Source: Actinomycetota bacterium (GTDB lineage Bacteria; Actinomycetota; Acidimicrobiia; Acidimicrobiales; RAAP-2). Taken from it: DNA of 64,000 nt. The stretch is from contig JAJPJV010000048.1 in assembly GCA_021324045.1 (NCBI GenBank), positions 1 to 64,000 of the forward strand, read 5' to 3'. Under the pieces are notes generated by a model. The model had not been told where the DNA came from and ran no database searches. It was given only the letters and a program-made list of their open reading frames with translations. The translations under genes were made by a program, and so were the position numbers. Positions within the stretch are counted from its first letter, which is position 1. Each line of letters starts with the position of its first letter. Positions 11,731-20,146 of this stretch are shown piece by piece.

Positions 11731-11850
11731 TCAGTTCTTGGGCCGCCGCCGAGGCTTGAGGGCGAACCACCAGATGCTCGCCATGGTCGCAAGCAACCCG
11801 GCAACGGTCACCACCGGTTTGATCATCTTCCTCGCGCGAGACTCCGGCAC
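11731..11850 (-). CDS. Small single-pass membrane protein, 39 residues
   Basis: This short frame lies between the ileS stop and the aldehyde dehydrogenase start, all on the minus strand. The GTG at 11850 has an AAGG ribosome-binding site about nine bases upstream; an ATG at 11826 would leave 31 residues. The product has a positively charged N-terminus (SRARK), one hydrophobic helix (VVTVAGLLATMASIWWFAL) and a basic tail KPRRRPKN. This is a typical small membrane protein layout with the basic tail in the cytoplasm. I do not recognise a family. Support is the ribosome-binding site, the clean helix and the good fit to the gap. Confidence 0.5.
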   Translation of the reverse strand: MPESRARKMIKPVVTVAGLLATMASIWWFALKPRRRPKN

Positions 11851-11932
11851 CGATGCAACCTTACCGGGATCGAGCCAACCTGCCGGATCGAGCCGGCACC
11901 AGGGACGCTCCCGGCGCTCTCGGATGCCGCGC

Positions 11933-14900
11933 TCAGAGCTTCTCGATCCAGACCCGAGCACTCCTGAGCCGGTCGTGGCGGTCATCGAGCTCGATGTCGT
12001 GCCCCTCACCCGGGGCCGCGGGCCCGTCAGGGACCACGCCATCGGGATCGGCTGCATGGACCTCGACGGCGAGGACCTCGCCGGCGATGTGGGCGAAGTC
12101 CTGCGCCAGGTCGTCGAGACCGTGCAGCCAGAGCCGAATGCGGTCGGAGACCTCCAGGCCAATCGATTTGCGGAGGTCCTGGATGTGCCGGACGACCTCG
12201 CGGGCCATCCCTCGACGGTGCAGCTCGTCGTCGATGGCGAGGTCGAGCGCAACGACCGCGGCACCGTCACGCGAGACGGCGAAGCCTTCCTGGGGAAGCG
12301 CGCGGAGCTCCACGTCGCTGGGCCCGAGCTCGACCGGCCCGCTCGAGAGCTCCACCACGATCGTCCCGCCAGCTTCGAGCGTGGCCGCTGCGGCCGAGCC
12401 GTCGATCTTGCGGAGGGCGGAGCGAACCTCTTGCACCGCTGCCCCCAGCCGCGGGCCGAGCGCTTTGAAGTTGGGGACCACGTCGAAGTGCAGGAGCTCG
12501 CCGAGCTCTCGCGCGACGACCACCTCGTCCACGTTGAGCTCGTCCTCGAGCATCGCATCCATCAACGCGGGGGATCCGGGTGGGAGGAACACCAGGGCTC
12601 GCCGGAGCGGTTGACGCACCCTGACGCCGGCCTCGCTCCTCGCCGCTCTCCCGAGCGAAGCAATGCGCCGCACCAAGTCGACCTGCGCTTCGAGGTCGGC
12701 ATCGATCCACCCACCCTCACGGCTCCGACGCCCGTCGACCGACGGCCAGTCCGCCAGGTGCACCGAATCCTCCTCCGGTGCGCCGGTAAGGTCGCGCCAC
12801 AAGACATCGGCGACGAATGGACAGAAGGGCGCGAGCATCGTCACCGCAGTGACGAGCGCATAGTAAAGGGTCGCCTCCGCTGCCAACGTGTCCTGCGCGG
12901 AGGTCTGCGGGTCGGTCCGCCAGAAGCGTCGACGGCTCCGACGGACGTACCAGTTCGACAGGTCGTCGATGAAACGCGCCAGCGCCGTCGCCGCGCTGAA
13001 CGAGTCGTAGCCCTCGAGCGCCTCGGTGACCGTGATCGTCGTGCTCGCCAGGCGCGAGAGCAGCCAGCGATCGAGCGCGGGGCGCAGCCCGGGGTCGGGG
13101 ATCGCCGGGTCGTTGGGGTCGAACCCGTTGAGGCCCGCGTAGGTCGTGAAGAAGCTGACGCTGTTCCAAAGGGTCAGCAGGGTTCCCCGCAGCGCGTGGT
13201 CAATCGCCTCGATGCTGGTCTGGGTCGGCGTCCAAGGCGAGCCCTGGCTGAACATCCACCACCGCAACGCATCGGCGCCGCGGGTGTCGAGCACCTCCCA
13301 GGGGTCGATGACGTTGCCCAGCGACTTGGACATCTTGCGGCCCTGGGCGTCGACCAGGTGGGCGAGGCAGACCACGTGACGGTAAGGCGCTTGCCCGTGG
13401 ACCAAGACGTTGATCGCCAGCAGCGAGTAGAACCAGCCACGGGTCTGGTCGATCGCCTCGGAGATGAAGTCCGCGGGAAAGGCGAACGCCTCCTTGGATC
13501 CCGGGGTGTTGGGATAGCCGACCTGTGCCGCGGGCATCGAGCCCGAGTCGAACCACGCGTCGATGACCGGCTCGACGCGACGCGCGACCTGTGCATCGGC
13601 TCCGCCGCAGCCTGGGCAAAGAAAGGTCACCTCGTCGATCGCCGGACGGTGCGGATCGAGGCCGTGCAGATCGCGTCCTGAGAGCTTCGAGAGCTCCTGG
13701 ATCGAGCCGATGCAGGTGACGTGGCCGTCCGGGCAGCGCCAGATGGGCAGCGGCGTGCCCCAGAAGCGATCACGGGACAGCGCCCAGTCGACGTTGTTCT
13801 GGAGCCACTCGCCGAAGCGACCGTCGCGGATGTGCGCTGGATGCCAGTCGACCCCCTGGTTCGCCGCGATCAACGCTGCCTTGCGCGCGGAGGTGGCGAT
13901 GTACCAACTGGGCTTTCCCCAATAGATGAGTGCCGTCCCGCAGCGCCAGCAGTGGGGATACTGGTGGAGGTAGTCCTCGCGCCGCACCAAGAGCCCCGCC
14001 GCCTCGAGCCGGTCGTTGATGTCGTGGTTCGCCTCACGAACCGCCCGGCCCGCCAGCCAACCGGCATCGGCGGTGAAGCGCCCGTCGGGGCCGACCGGAT
14101 TGAGGGTCGGCAAGCCCGCCTCCCGCCCGACCTCTCGGTCCTCCTCGCCGAAGGCCGGAGCCAGGTGCACGAGGCCGGTCCCCTCCTCGGTCGTCACGTA
14201 CTCGGCACCCACCACGCGCCAGCCTGTTGACGCTTGTGCGTCAGAACGCGCGACCGCGTCGAGGGGGCGCCGGTAACGGATGCCGATGAGCGCGTACCCG
14301 GGGATCCGCCGAGACACGGTGGCTTCCTCGCCGAAGACCGCCTCGACTCGCGCCTCGGCAACGATCATCGAGTCGACGACGGCGTAGGTGAGCGCCGGGT
14401 TGACGGCGACCCCGGTGTTCGATGGCAGCGTCCAGGGTGTCGTTGTCCACACGACGAGCCACCGCGCATCGCCCACGACGGCAGGGTCGGGATCGATGAT
14501 CTCCAGTCGGACGTAGGCGGACTCGTCTCGCTCCTCCCGATAGACGTCGGGCTGGCCGAGCTCGTGGCTGGACAGCGCGGTCTCGCACCGGGGGCAGTAG
14601 GGGACGACCTTGAGATCCTCGTAGAGGAGACCGGCGTCGAAGAGCTGGCGCAGGTGCCACCACACCGACTCGATGTAGTCGGGGCTGAGGGTCCAGTACG
14701 CGTGGTCGAGGTCCACCCAGTAGCCGATCCGCGTCGTCAGCTCCCGCCAGTCGTCGACGTAGGAAGTGACCGATTCCCGGCACAGCCGCACGAACTCGGA
14801 CAGGCCGACCTCCTCGAGAATCTGGCGCTTGCCGCTCACGCCGAGCTGCTTCTCGACCTCGACCTCGACCGGCAGGCCGTGGGTGTCCCAGCCGGCCCGG

Positions 14901-15166
14901 CGGGCGACGTACGCGCCGCGCATCGTCCGGAAGCGGCAGTAGAGGTCCTTGTGCACCCGCGCCCACACGTGGTGGATCCCCGGACGCCCGTTGGCCGTCG
15001 GCGGTCCCTCGTAGAAGACCCACGGCGGGCATCCCGAGCGTCGCTCGACGGAACGCTCGAAGACGCGATGGGCCTGCCATCGAGCGAGCTCGTTCTTCTC
15101 GAGCCCGACGAAGTCGACCTCCGGGGGAACGAGCCGGAACCGCGTGGGGAGACGATCAGCGCACAT
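11933..15166 (-). CDS. ileS: Isoleucyl-tRNA synthetase, type 2 (IleRS2-like)
   Basis: A 1077-residue class I synthetase that charges tRNA-Ile. Near residues 56-66 the usual HxGH reads GIHH (PTANGRPGIHH), the swapped GxHH form found in eukaryote-like bacterial IleRS2. Further IleRS2-like stretches are RRAGWDTHGLPVEVEVEKQL, CPRCETALSSHEL and the KMSKS loop at 611-615. A large editing domain with WTTTPWTLPSNT lies between the two active-site halves, followed by the anticodon-binding domain and a long C-terminal region. The ATG at 15166 fits the first conserved residues but has no clear ribosome-binding site. No second ileS is seen, so this may be the only copy. Confidence 0.96.
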   Translation of the reverse strand: MCADRLPTRFRLVPPEVDFVGLEKNELARWQAHRVFERSVERRSGCPPWVFYEGPPTANGRPGIHHVWARVHKDLYCRFRTMRGAYVARRAGWDTHGLPVEVEVEKQLGVSGKRQILEEVGLSEFVRLCRESVTSYVDDWRELTTRIGYWVDLDHAYWTLSPDYIESVWWHLRQLFDAGLLYEDLKVVPYCPRCETALSSHELGQPDVYREERDESAYVRLEIIDPDPAVVGDARWLVVWTTTPWTLPSNTGVAVNPALTYAVVDSMIVAEARVEAVFGEEATVSRRIPGYALIGIRYRRPLDAVARSDAQASTGWRVVGAEYVTTEEGTGLVHLAPAFGEEDREVGREAGLPTLNPVGPDGRFTADAGWLAGRAVREANHDINDRLEAAGLLVRREDYLHQYPHCWRCGTALIYWGKPSWYIATSARKAALIAANQGVDWHPAHIRDGRFGEWLQNNVDWALSRDRFWGTPLPIWRCPDGHVTCIGSIQELSKLSGRDLHGLDPHRPAIDEVTFLCPGCGGADAQVARRVEPVIDAWFDSGSMPAAQVGYPNTPGSKEAFAFPADFISEAIDQTRGWFYSLLAINVLVHGQAPYRHVVCLAHLVDAQGRKMSKSLGNVIDPWEVLDTRGADALRWWMFSQGSPWTPTQTSIEAIDHALRGTLLTLWNSVSFFTTYAGLNGFDPNDPAIPDPGLRPALDRWLLSRLASTTITVTEALEGYDSFSAATALARFIDDLSNWYVRRSRRRFWRTDPQTSAQDTLAAEATLYYALVTAVTMLAPFCPFVADVLWRDLTGAPEEDSVHLADWPSVDGRRSREGGWIDADLEAQVDLVRRIASLGRAARSEAGVRVRQPLRRALVFLPPGSPALMDAMLEDELNVDEVVVARELGELLHFDVVPNFKALGPRLGAAVQEVRSALRKIDGSAAAATLEAGGTIVVELSSGPVELGPSDVELRALPQEGFAVSRDGAAVVALDLAIDDELHRRGMAREVVRHIQDLRKSIGLEVSDRIRLWLHGLDDLAQDFAHIAGEVLAVEVHAADPDGVVPDGPAAPGEGHDIELDDRHDRLRSARVWIEKL

Positions 15167-15259
15167 CGCGGTCGGTCACCACGGGCACGCTGGCGCGTTC
15201 GTCCGTGTCGTACGCGCGCCGGATGGCCGTCGAGCTCAGCTCCCCGAGCGCCGGGCGCC

Positions 15260-15751
15260 TCAACTCGGGAGGTTCGCTTCGATCGCCTGGATGACGGCGT
15301 CGTCGTCGGGGGTGACCTGAGGGCGGAAGCGGGCCACGACCGCACCGGACGGCGCCACGAGGAACTTCTCGAAGTTCCACTGGACCTCGCCGGCCACGCC
15401 ATCGGCATCAGGGACCTGGGTCAGCTGACGGTAGATCGGGTGTTGCTTCGCGCCGTTCACGTCGATCTTCTCGAACAGCGGGAAGGTCACCTCATAATTC
15501 GTCGAGCAGAACTCCTTGATCTCCTCGGGGGTCCCGGGCTCCTGCCCTGCGAACTGGTTGCAAGGGAACCCCAGCACACTGAAGCCCCGATCGCCGTAGG
15601 TGCGCTGGAGCTTCTCGAGCGCTTCGTACTGGGGCGTGAGGCCGCACTTGGAGGCAACGTTCACCATGAGCAGCGCCTTCCCTCGGTAGGGCTCGAGGGT
15701 GGAGGGCGTTCCGTCGATGGTGGCGATGGGGAGGTCGTAGAGGGTCGTCAT
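15260..15751 (-). CDS. Glutathione peroxidase-family thiol peroxidase
   Basis: A 163-residue peroxidase that reduces hydroperoxides. The catalytic set is Cys36 (in ASKCGLTPQY, cysteine rather than selenocysteine), Gln70 (NQFAGQEPG) and Trp125/Asn126 (WNFEKF). A second cysteine at residue 64 sits in FPCNQF, and Cys82 is a possible resolving residue. Cys-type bacterial members usually take electrons from thioredoxin rather than glutathione, which fits actinobacteria, since they lack glutathione. The ATG at 15751 has an AAGGAG ribosome-binding site. It is divergent from a quinone oxidoreductase gene with a strong palindrome between them, suggesting joint redox-responsive control. Confidence 0.94.
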   Translation of the reverse strand: MTTLYDLPIATIDGTPSTLEPYRGKALLMVNVASKCGLTPQYEALEKLQRTYGDRGFSVLGFPCNQFAGQEPGTPEEIKEFCSTNYEVTFPLFEKIDVNGAKQHPIYRQLTQVPDADGVAGEVQWNFEKFLVAPSGAVVARFRPQVTPDDDAVIQAIEANLPS

Positions 15752-15813
15752 CTCAGCATGCTCCTTTTTCTCGGCACTCGGGTTTTCTCGAGACGCTCGG
15801 TCTGCCAGGATCA

Positions 15814-15844
15814 CCTCGTCGCAGGCTACCGGCCTGCGACGAGG
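15814..15844. promoter_or_regulatory. 13-bp perfect inverted repeat between divergent redox genes
   Basis: The arms are 15814-15826 and 15832-15844 with a 5-base spacer. The palindrome lies in the 107-base divergent gap between the peroxidase and the quinone oxidoreductase, ending just before the AAGGGA ribosome-binding site of the latter. It could be an operator for a dimeric regulator or an mRNA hairpin next to the start. No T-tract follows, so a terminator is unlikely. Confidence 0.6.
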
Positions 15845-15858
15845 CAAGGGAGCGCTGA

Positions 15859-16800
15859 ATGCATGCAGTGGTGATCGAGGACGGATCCCTCACGTGGCAG
15901 GAACGCCCGGACCCCGAGCACGGCGACACCGAGCTGCTGGTCTCCGTCAGGGCAGCCGGGATCAACGGGGCGGACCTCTTGCAGCGGCGCGGCGCTTACC
16001 CCGCTCCCCCCGGCGTCCCGCCCGACATCCCGGGGCTCGAGATCGCCGGCGAGGTGGTGGCCGTCGGCCGGCGAGTGACCCGCTTCGCGCCGGGCGATCG
16101 GGTGATGGCCGTCGTGGGCGGTGGCGGCCAGGCGACCGCGGCGGTCGTCGACGAGGCCCATGCCCTCGCGATCCCCGACCAGCTGCCCTGGGACGAGGCG
16201 GGCGGGTTCCCCGAGACCTTCTCGACGGCCTACGACGCACTGTTCACGCAGGCGGCGCTTGGGATCGGTGACCGGCTCCTCGTCACCGGTGCCGCGGGAG
16301 GAGTGGGGACCGCGGCCGTCCAGCTGGGCGCGGCGGCCGGTGCTTACGTCGTGGCTTCCGTGCGGACCCTCGACCATGCCGAGGCCCTCGCCGATCTCGG
16401 TGCCGACGAGGTGGTCGCACACGATGCAGTGGCCAGCCACGGGCCCTTCGACGTGGTCCTCGAGCTCGTGGGGGCTGCGAGCCTGCCGTCGGTCCTCGGT
16501 GCGCTGGCGACCGGTGCCCGGGTGGTGGTGATCGGCGTCGGCAGCGGGGCGCGGGTCGAGCTCGACCTCCGCCAGCTGATGGGAGCCCGCGCCAGGATCT
16601 CGGGATCGACCCTGCGGGCGCGTTCCCACGCAGAAAAGGCGATGGTCGCAAAGGCGCTCAGTCGGCACGTCCTCCCGCTGCTCGGAGCCGGGGTCCTTCG
16701 AGTACCGATCGCCGAGCGCGTCCCGATGGCCGCGGCGACCGCCGGCTACGAGCGCTTCGCCGCCGGAGGCAAGCTCGGCAAGATCGTCCTCCTCGCCTGA
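15859..16800 (+). CDS. Zinc-free MDR alcohol dehydrogenase / NADPH:quinone oxidoreductase
   Basis: A 313-residue medium-chain dehydrogenase. The N-terminal GroES-like domain has AAGINGADLLQRRGAYPAPP and PGLEIAGEV. A Rossmann domain has the dinucleotide motif TGAAGGVGTAAVQ at about 140-152. The catalytic-zinc cysteine and the structural zinc cysteines are absent, as in quinone oxidoreductases such as Qor and PIG3. These enzymes reduce quinones or enones with NADPH. An AAGGGA ribosome-binding site precedes the ATG. The divergent gene is a thiol peroxidase, so a shared oxidative-stress response is plausible. The exact substrate is unknown. Confidence 0.92.
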   Translation: MHAVVIEDGSLTWQERPDPEHGDTELLVSVRAAGINGADLLQRRGAYPAPPGVPPDIPGLEIAGEVVAVGRRVTRFAPGDRVMAVVGGGGQATAAVVDEAHALAIPDQLPWDEAGGFPETFSTAYDALFTQAALGIGDRLLVTGAAGGVGTAAVQLGAAAGAYVVASVRTLDHAEALADLGADEVVAHDAVASHGPFDVVLELVGAASLPSVLGALATGARVVVIGVGSGARVELDLRQLMGARARISGSTLRARSHAEKAMVAKALSRHVLPLLGAGVLRVPIAERVPMAAATAGYERFAAGGKLGKIVLLA

Positions 16801-17006
16801 TCCCGGCAACGACCGATCGCCCGAGCCGATTCGGAGAACCTGGCCGAAAGCGCGCCGCAACCCCAGGCACGAGCCGTGACGGCCCACCAGCTCCGATCAT
16901 GCCGTTGCGGGCGGGCAGCTCCGGGCACCCCCGGCGATCGAGCCCGAGGCGACCGACGCTGGGTTCCCTTCCTTCTCGGCGCGTGGGTCGGTTCGAGCGG
17001 TTGGCG

Positions 17007-18203
17007 TCAGCGTTCCCAGTCGCGCGGGATCTGGACCAAGCTCCGATCGATGTCTGCGACGCGGTGCGCCCCGACCAGGCGCATGGTTCGGTCGATGTCC
17101 TCGCGCAAGAGCGCCAGCACCCTGTCGACCCCCGGTCGCCCCGCGGCTGCCAGCCCGTAGGCCCAGGCACGGCCGATCATCGCTGCACGGGCCCCCAGCG
17201 CCACGGCCCTGACGACGTCCGCGCCTCGCCGGATGCCGCCGTCGACGAGCACCTCTACCTGATCCCCCACCGCAGCAACGACTTCGACCAGCGCCTCCAG
17301 GGAGGGGGCGACCGGGTCGAGCTGCCGACCACCATGGTTCGACACGACCACGGCGTCTGCTCCGGCGTCCACTGCGCGGCGCGCGTCGTCGCCGGTGAGC
17401 ACGCCCTTGGCGAGAATGGGCCCGTCCCAGTGCTTGCGCAGCCACGAGAAATCGTCCCAACGGGCGGGCGATCCGAGCCACAGCCACAGGGCTTCCCTCG
17501 AGGAGAGCCGTTTCCCGTCGATCTCCAGCGACGCGGCGTTCACCAAGTCGACCCGGAAGCGGTCCTTCGCTGCAGCAACGAGCCACCGGGGGCGCCTGAG
17601 CACCAAGGGAGCCATCTTGGCGATCGTGCGTCGGTCGAGCTGCAACGGTGGGGAGAGGCCGTAGCGGAGCTCGCGCTCTCGGTTCCCCGGCATCTCGGTG
17701 TCGGTCGTGACGAGCAAGGCTCGATACCCGGCGGCCTTCGCCTGCGCCACCAGCACCTCGGCACCGGCGCGTCCGCCGAGGAAGTAGAGCTGGAACCAGA
17801 GCGGTCCGGTCGCCGCTGCCGCGACCTCTGCGATGGTGTGCCCCGACATCGAGCTCAAGGTGGCGATCGTCCCCGCCGCACCGGCGGCGGCCGCGGCGGC
17901 GAGATCGCCGTCGGAATGCATCATGCGGGTGAACCCGACAGGGCTCATGAGCAGCGGCATGGAGACCGTCGTGTCGAGCACCGTCGTCGTGAGGTCGGGG
18001 TTCGGATCCGGCGGGCTCGCAGCAGAGCGCGGGCGAAACCGAACCTGCTCGAAGGCGCCGACATTGGCGCGCAGTGTCACCTCGGCTGCTGCGCCGCCGT
18101 CCAGGTAGTCCCACACCGGTCCGGGCACCCGGCGCTGCGCGAGCCGGCGTGCGTCGCCAACGGTGTTGATCCGGCGCGCCGCCCGCGCATCCCCAATTGC
18201 CAT
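17007..18203 (-). CDS. FMN-dependent alpha-hydroxy-acid oxidase/dehydrogenase
   Basis: A 398-residue TIM-barrel flavoenzyme of the glycolate oxidase/lactate dehydrogenase family. FMN-site and catalytic residues are in place: Tyr33 (WDYLDGGA), Tyr140 (WFQLYF), Lys266 (ILAKGV), catalytic His290 and Arg293 in SNHGGRQLD, and DGGIRRGADVVRAVALGA for phosphate binding. It oxidises 2-hydroxyacids to 2-oxoacids; lactate, glycolate, mandelate and mycofactocin-linked substrates are all possible. The ATG at 18203 is used; the 20-residue upstream extension lacks family similarity. A GC-rich hairpin lies 90 bases upstream. About 200 bases without a gene follow its 3' end. Confidence 0.93.
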   Translation of the reverse strand: MAIGDARAARRINTVGDARRLAQRRVPGPVWDYLDGGAAAEVTLRANVGAFEQVRFRPRSAASPPDPNPDLTTTVLDTTVSMPLLMSPVGFTRMMHSDGDLAAAAAAGAAGTIATLSSMSGHTIAEVAAAATGPLWFQLYFLGGRAGAEVLVAQAKAAGYRALLVTTDTEMPGNRERELRYGLSPPLQLDRRTIAKMAPLVLRRPRWLVAAAKDRFRVDLVNAASLEIDGKRLSSREALWLWLGSPARWDDFSWLRKHWDGPILAKGVLTGDDARRAVDAGADAVVVSNHGGRQLDPVAPSLEALVEVVAAVGDQVEVLVDGGIRRGADVVRAVALGARAAMIGRAWAYGLAAAGRPGVDRVLALLREDIDRTMRLVGAHRVADIDRSLVQIPRDWER

Positions 18204-18290
18204 GGCAGCACCGTAGATGGTCGGGACCGAAGCGTGCGGTCCCTCGAGGCACGCTGGCTCCAACTGGAGAAGTTGCGACTGGGAGGGGCA

Positions 18291-18322
18291 CCTCGGGGAG
18301 TGATTACGCCAACTCCCCGAGG
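18291..18322. repeat. 11-bp perfect inverted repeat, terminator-like
   Basis: The arms are 18291-18301 and 18312-18322 with a 10-base loop. The repeat lies between the 3' end of the ABC exporter operon and the 5' end of the hydroxyacid oxidase, all on the minus strand. It may end transcription of the exporter operon, although no T-run follows, or may serve as an operator for the oxidase. Confidence 0.45.
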
Positions 18323-18486
18323 CACCATCCCGAGGAACCCCCGGAGCCGAATCCGTTGGCCGGCACAGGTGTCACGCTCCGGACACCCTCCGTTCAAGTG
18401 GGCGAAAGGCTAGCCCCAGGACTCCCCGTCGACAAGAGGGAACCGCGCCTCCGATCGCCCAGCGGCACCGGCACGCGATCGCGGTC

Positions 18487-19326
18487 TCAGGGCAGGACCA
18501 GCACCGAGAGTCGTCTCGCGCTGACCGCCAGACCCAGTGCACCCATCACCAGCAGGTACACGCCATGGCCGAGCAGCGACCACGAGAAGAGGCCCAGGTC
18601 GAGACCGCGGAGCAGGGCGACCCCCTGATAAAGGGGCGTGAGCCGGACGATCAGCTGCAACCACCCGGGGTAGACACCGAGCGGGTAGAAGGTCGCGGAG
18701 AACAGGAAGAGCGGCAACACCGCGAGCGAGACCAGATCGAAGTCCTGCCAGCTCCGCATGTAGGTCGTCGCGGCCATCCCTGCCCCGGAGAACGCGAAGC
18801 TCACCAGCACCGCAGCAGGGAAGCAGACCACCGCCCAGCCGGAGCCGACGTAGCCGAGACCGGCCATGACGACGAGGAACGCGCCCGCATACGCGCCGCC
18901 ACGGATGAGCGCCCAGGCCAGCTCGCCACGTGCGACGTCTGCAGGGCCGAGCGGCGTCGACAGCATGGCGTCATAGGTCTTGACGATCTTGAGCTTGAAG
19001 AAGATCCCGAAGGTGGCGTCGAAGATCGCGCCGTTCATCGCCGATGCGGCCAGCAGGCCTGCAGCGACGAAGGAGGTGTAAGGGATCGCACGACCGCCGA
19101 CCTCCACGACGCCGACGAGCTTGTTGAGCCCGATGCCGATCGACAACAGGTAGAAGAACGGCTCGAAGAAGCCCGAGACGATGAAGATCCATCCTCGCCG
19201 GTAGACGAGGATGTTGCGCTCGACGACCCGGCGCGCTCGCCCTCCGCCCAGGAGCGTGCTCGGGGTGATGCGCGCGAGGGGGAACGGACGGCCCCTTCCG
19301 CTGTCCAGCGCGGTTGCGAGCTTCAT
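18487..19326 (-). CDS. ABC-2 type exporter permease (second permease of the operon)
   Basis: A 279-residue membrane protein with six predicted helices and the ABC-2 pattern: a cytoplasmic RNILVYRRGW before helix 1, GLLAASAMNGAIFDATFGIFFKL, a TYDAMLSTPLGPADVARGEL coupling segment, and FLFSATFYPLGVYPGWLQ near the end. This is the NodJ/DrrB-like permease fold. Its ATG at 19326 overlaps the stop of the preceding permease by four bases (ATGA), showing translational coupling. With the ATPase at 20147-21211 it should form a heterodimeric exporter. The cargo is unknown; DrrAB- and NodIJ-like systems export lipids, drugs or polysaccharides. Confidence 0.92.
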   Translation of the reverse strand: MKLATALDSGRGRPFPLARITPSTLLGGGRARRVVERNILVYRRGWIFIVSGFFEPFFYLLSIGIGLNKLVGVVEVGGRAIPYTSFVAAGLLAASAMNGAIFDATFGIFFKLKIVKTYDAMLSTPLGPADVARGELAWALIRGGAYAGAFLVVMAGLGYVGSGWAVVCFPAAVLVSFAFSGAGMAATTYMRSWQDFDLVSLAVLPLFLFSATFYPLGVYPGWLQLIVRLTPLYQGVALLRGLDLGLFSWSLLGHGVYLLVMGALGLAVSARRLSVLVLP

Positions 19327-20141
19327 ACGACCAAGCGGGCGTGGTAGGTCCGGTCGGCCAGCACGAGCCCGATGATCGTGAGCGTGACGAGATAGAGGGC
19401 ATCGCCGAGGGCCGGCCACCAACGAAGGTCCCCCAGCACCAGCATGCGCGACAGCGCAACCCCGTGGTACAGCGGGGTGGCCTCTGCGAGGGGCTGGAGC
19501 CAGCCGGGCAACTGGCTCACGGGGAAGAAGGTGCCCGAGAAGAGGAACAGCGGGATGAGGGCCAGGCGGTAGATGGTGATGAACCCCTGATCGTTCTCCT
19601 GGGTCGCCGAGAATGCAGACAGCGGTGTCGCGAAGGCGACCCCGGTGAGCACGGCAGCGGGCAACGCCACGACGGCCCATGGCGACCGCACGGTGCCGAA
19701 GGCCGCCATCACCGCAAGGTAGATCGTCGCCACGAAGCTCAGCCGGACCGCGATCCATGCGACGTGCCCGATCAGGACGTCCCTGACCTTGAGGGGGGTT
19801 GCCAGCATGGCGAAGTAGGTGCGGATCCACTTGATCGCAGCCATGACCGGGTACATCGAGTCGTTGGCACCGATCTGCATCGCCGTCGCGGCGAGCAGTC
19901 CCGGCGCCAGGAACGTCAGGTACCGAACACCCTCGACGGTGCGGACGTGGTGGTTGACGAGCGAACCCAGTCCGACGCCCATGGCCGCCAGGTACAGCAC
20001 CGGGTACAGGAAGCTCGTCGTCACCGAGCTTCGCCACGTGCGCTTGTAGGCGTACGCGTAGTAGGCCAGCACCCGAAGGGAAGGCGGCGTCCGGGCACCT
20101 TGCACGTCCGCGAGACCCCACGGTTCGACGACGTTGTACAC
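19323..20141 (-). CDS. ABC-2 type exporter permease (first permease of the operon)
   Basis: A 272-residue permease with six hydrophobic segments. Key stretches are RVLAYYAYAYKRTWRSS before helix 1, FLAPGLLAATAMQIGANDSMYPVM, the coupling region TYFAMLATPLKVRDVLIGH, and LFLFSGTFFPVSQLPGWLQP near the C-terminus. It is clearly paralogous to the next permease. The GTG at 20141 begins six bases after the ATPase stop; a longer open frame upstream merely shadows the ATPase gene. The gene sits between the ATPase and the second permease, so the order is ATPase, permease 1, permease 2. Confidence 0.9.
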   Translation of the reverse strand: MYNVVEPWGLADVQGARTPPSLRVLAYYAYAYKRTWRSSVTTSFLYPVLYLAAMGVGLGSLVNHHVRTVEGVRYLTFLAPGLLAATAMQIGANDSMYPVMAAIKWIRTYFAMLATPLKVRDVLIGHVAWIAVRLSFVATIYLAVMAAFGTVRSPWAVVALPAAVLTGVAFATPLSAFSATQENDQGFITIYRLALIPLFLFSGTFFPVSQLPGWLQPLAEATPLYHGVALSRMLVLGDLRWWPALGDALYLVTLTIIGLVLADRTYHARLVV

Positions 20142-20146
20142 GAGCG

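Noticed and set aside
11645-13681. 678-codon plus-strand frame opposite ileS
   Set aside because: It mirrors the isoleucyl-tRNA synthetase gene and has shadow-type composition with no motifs.
15167-15260. Possible T-box leader upstream of ileS
   Set aside because: The sequence GGTGACCGACCGCG just before the start recalls the T-box TGGNACCGCG but does not match it, and no specifier or antiterminator stems could be drawn.
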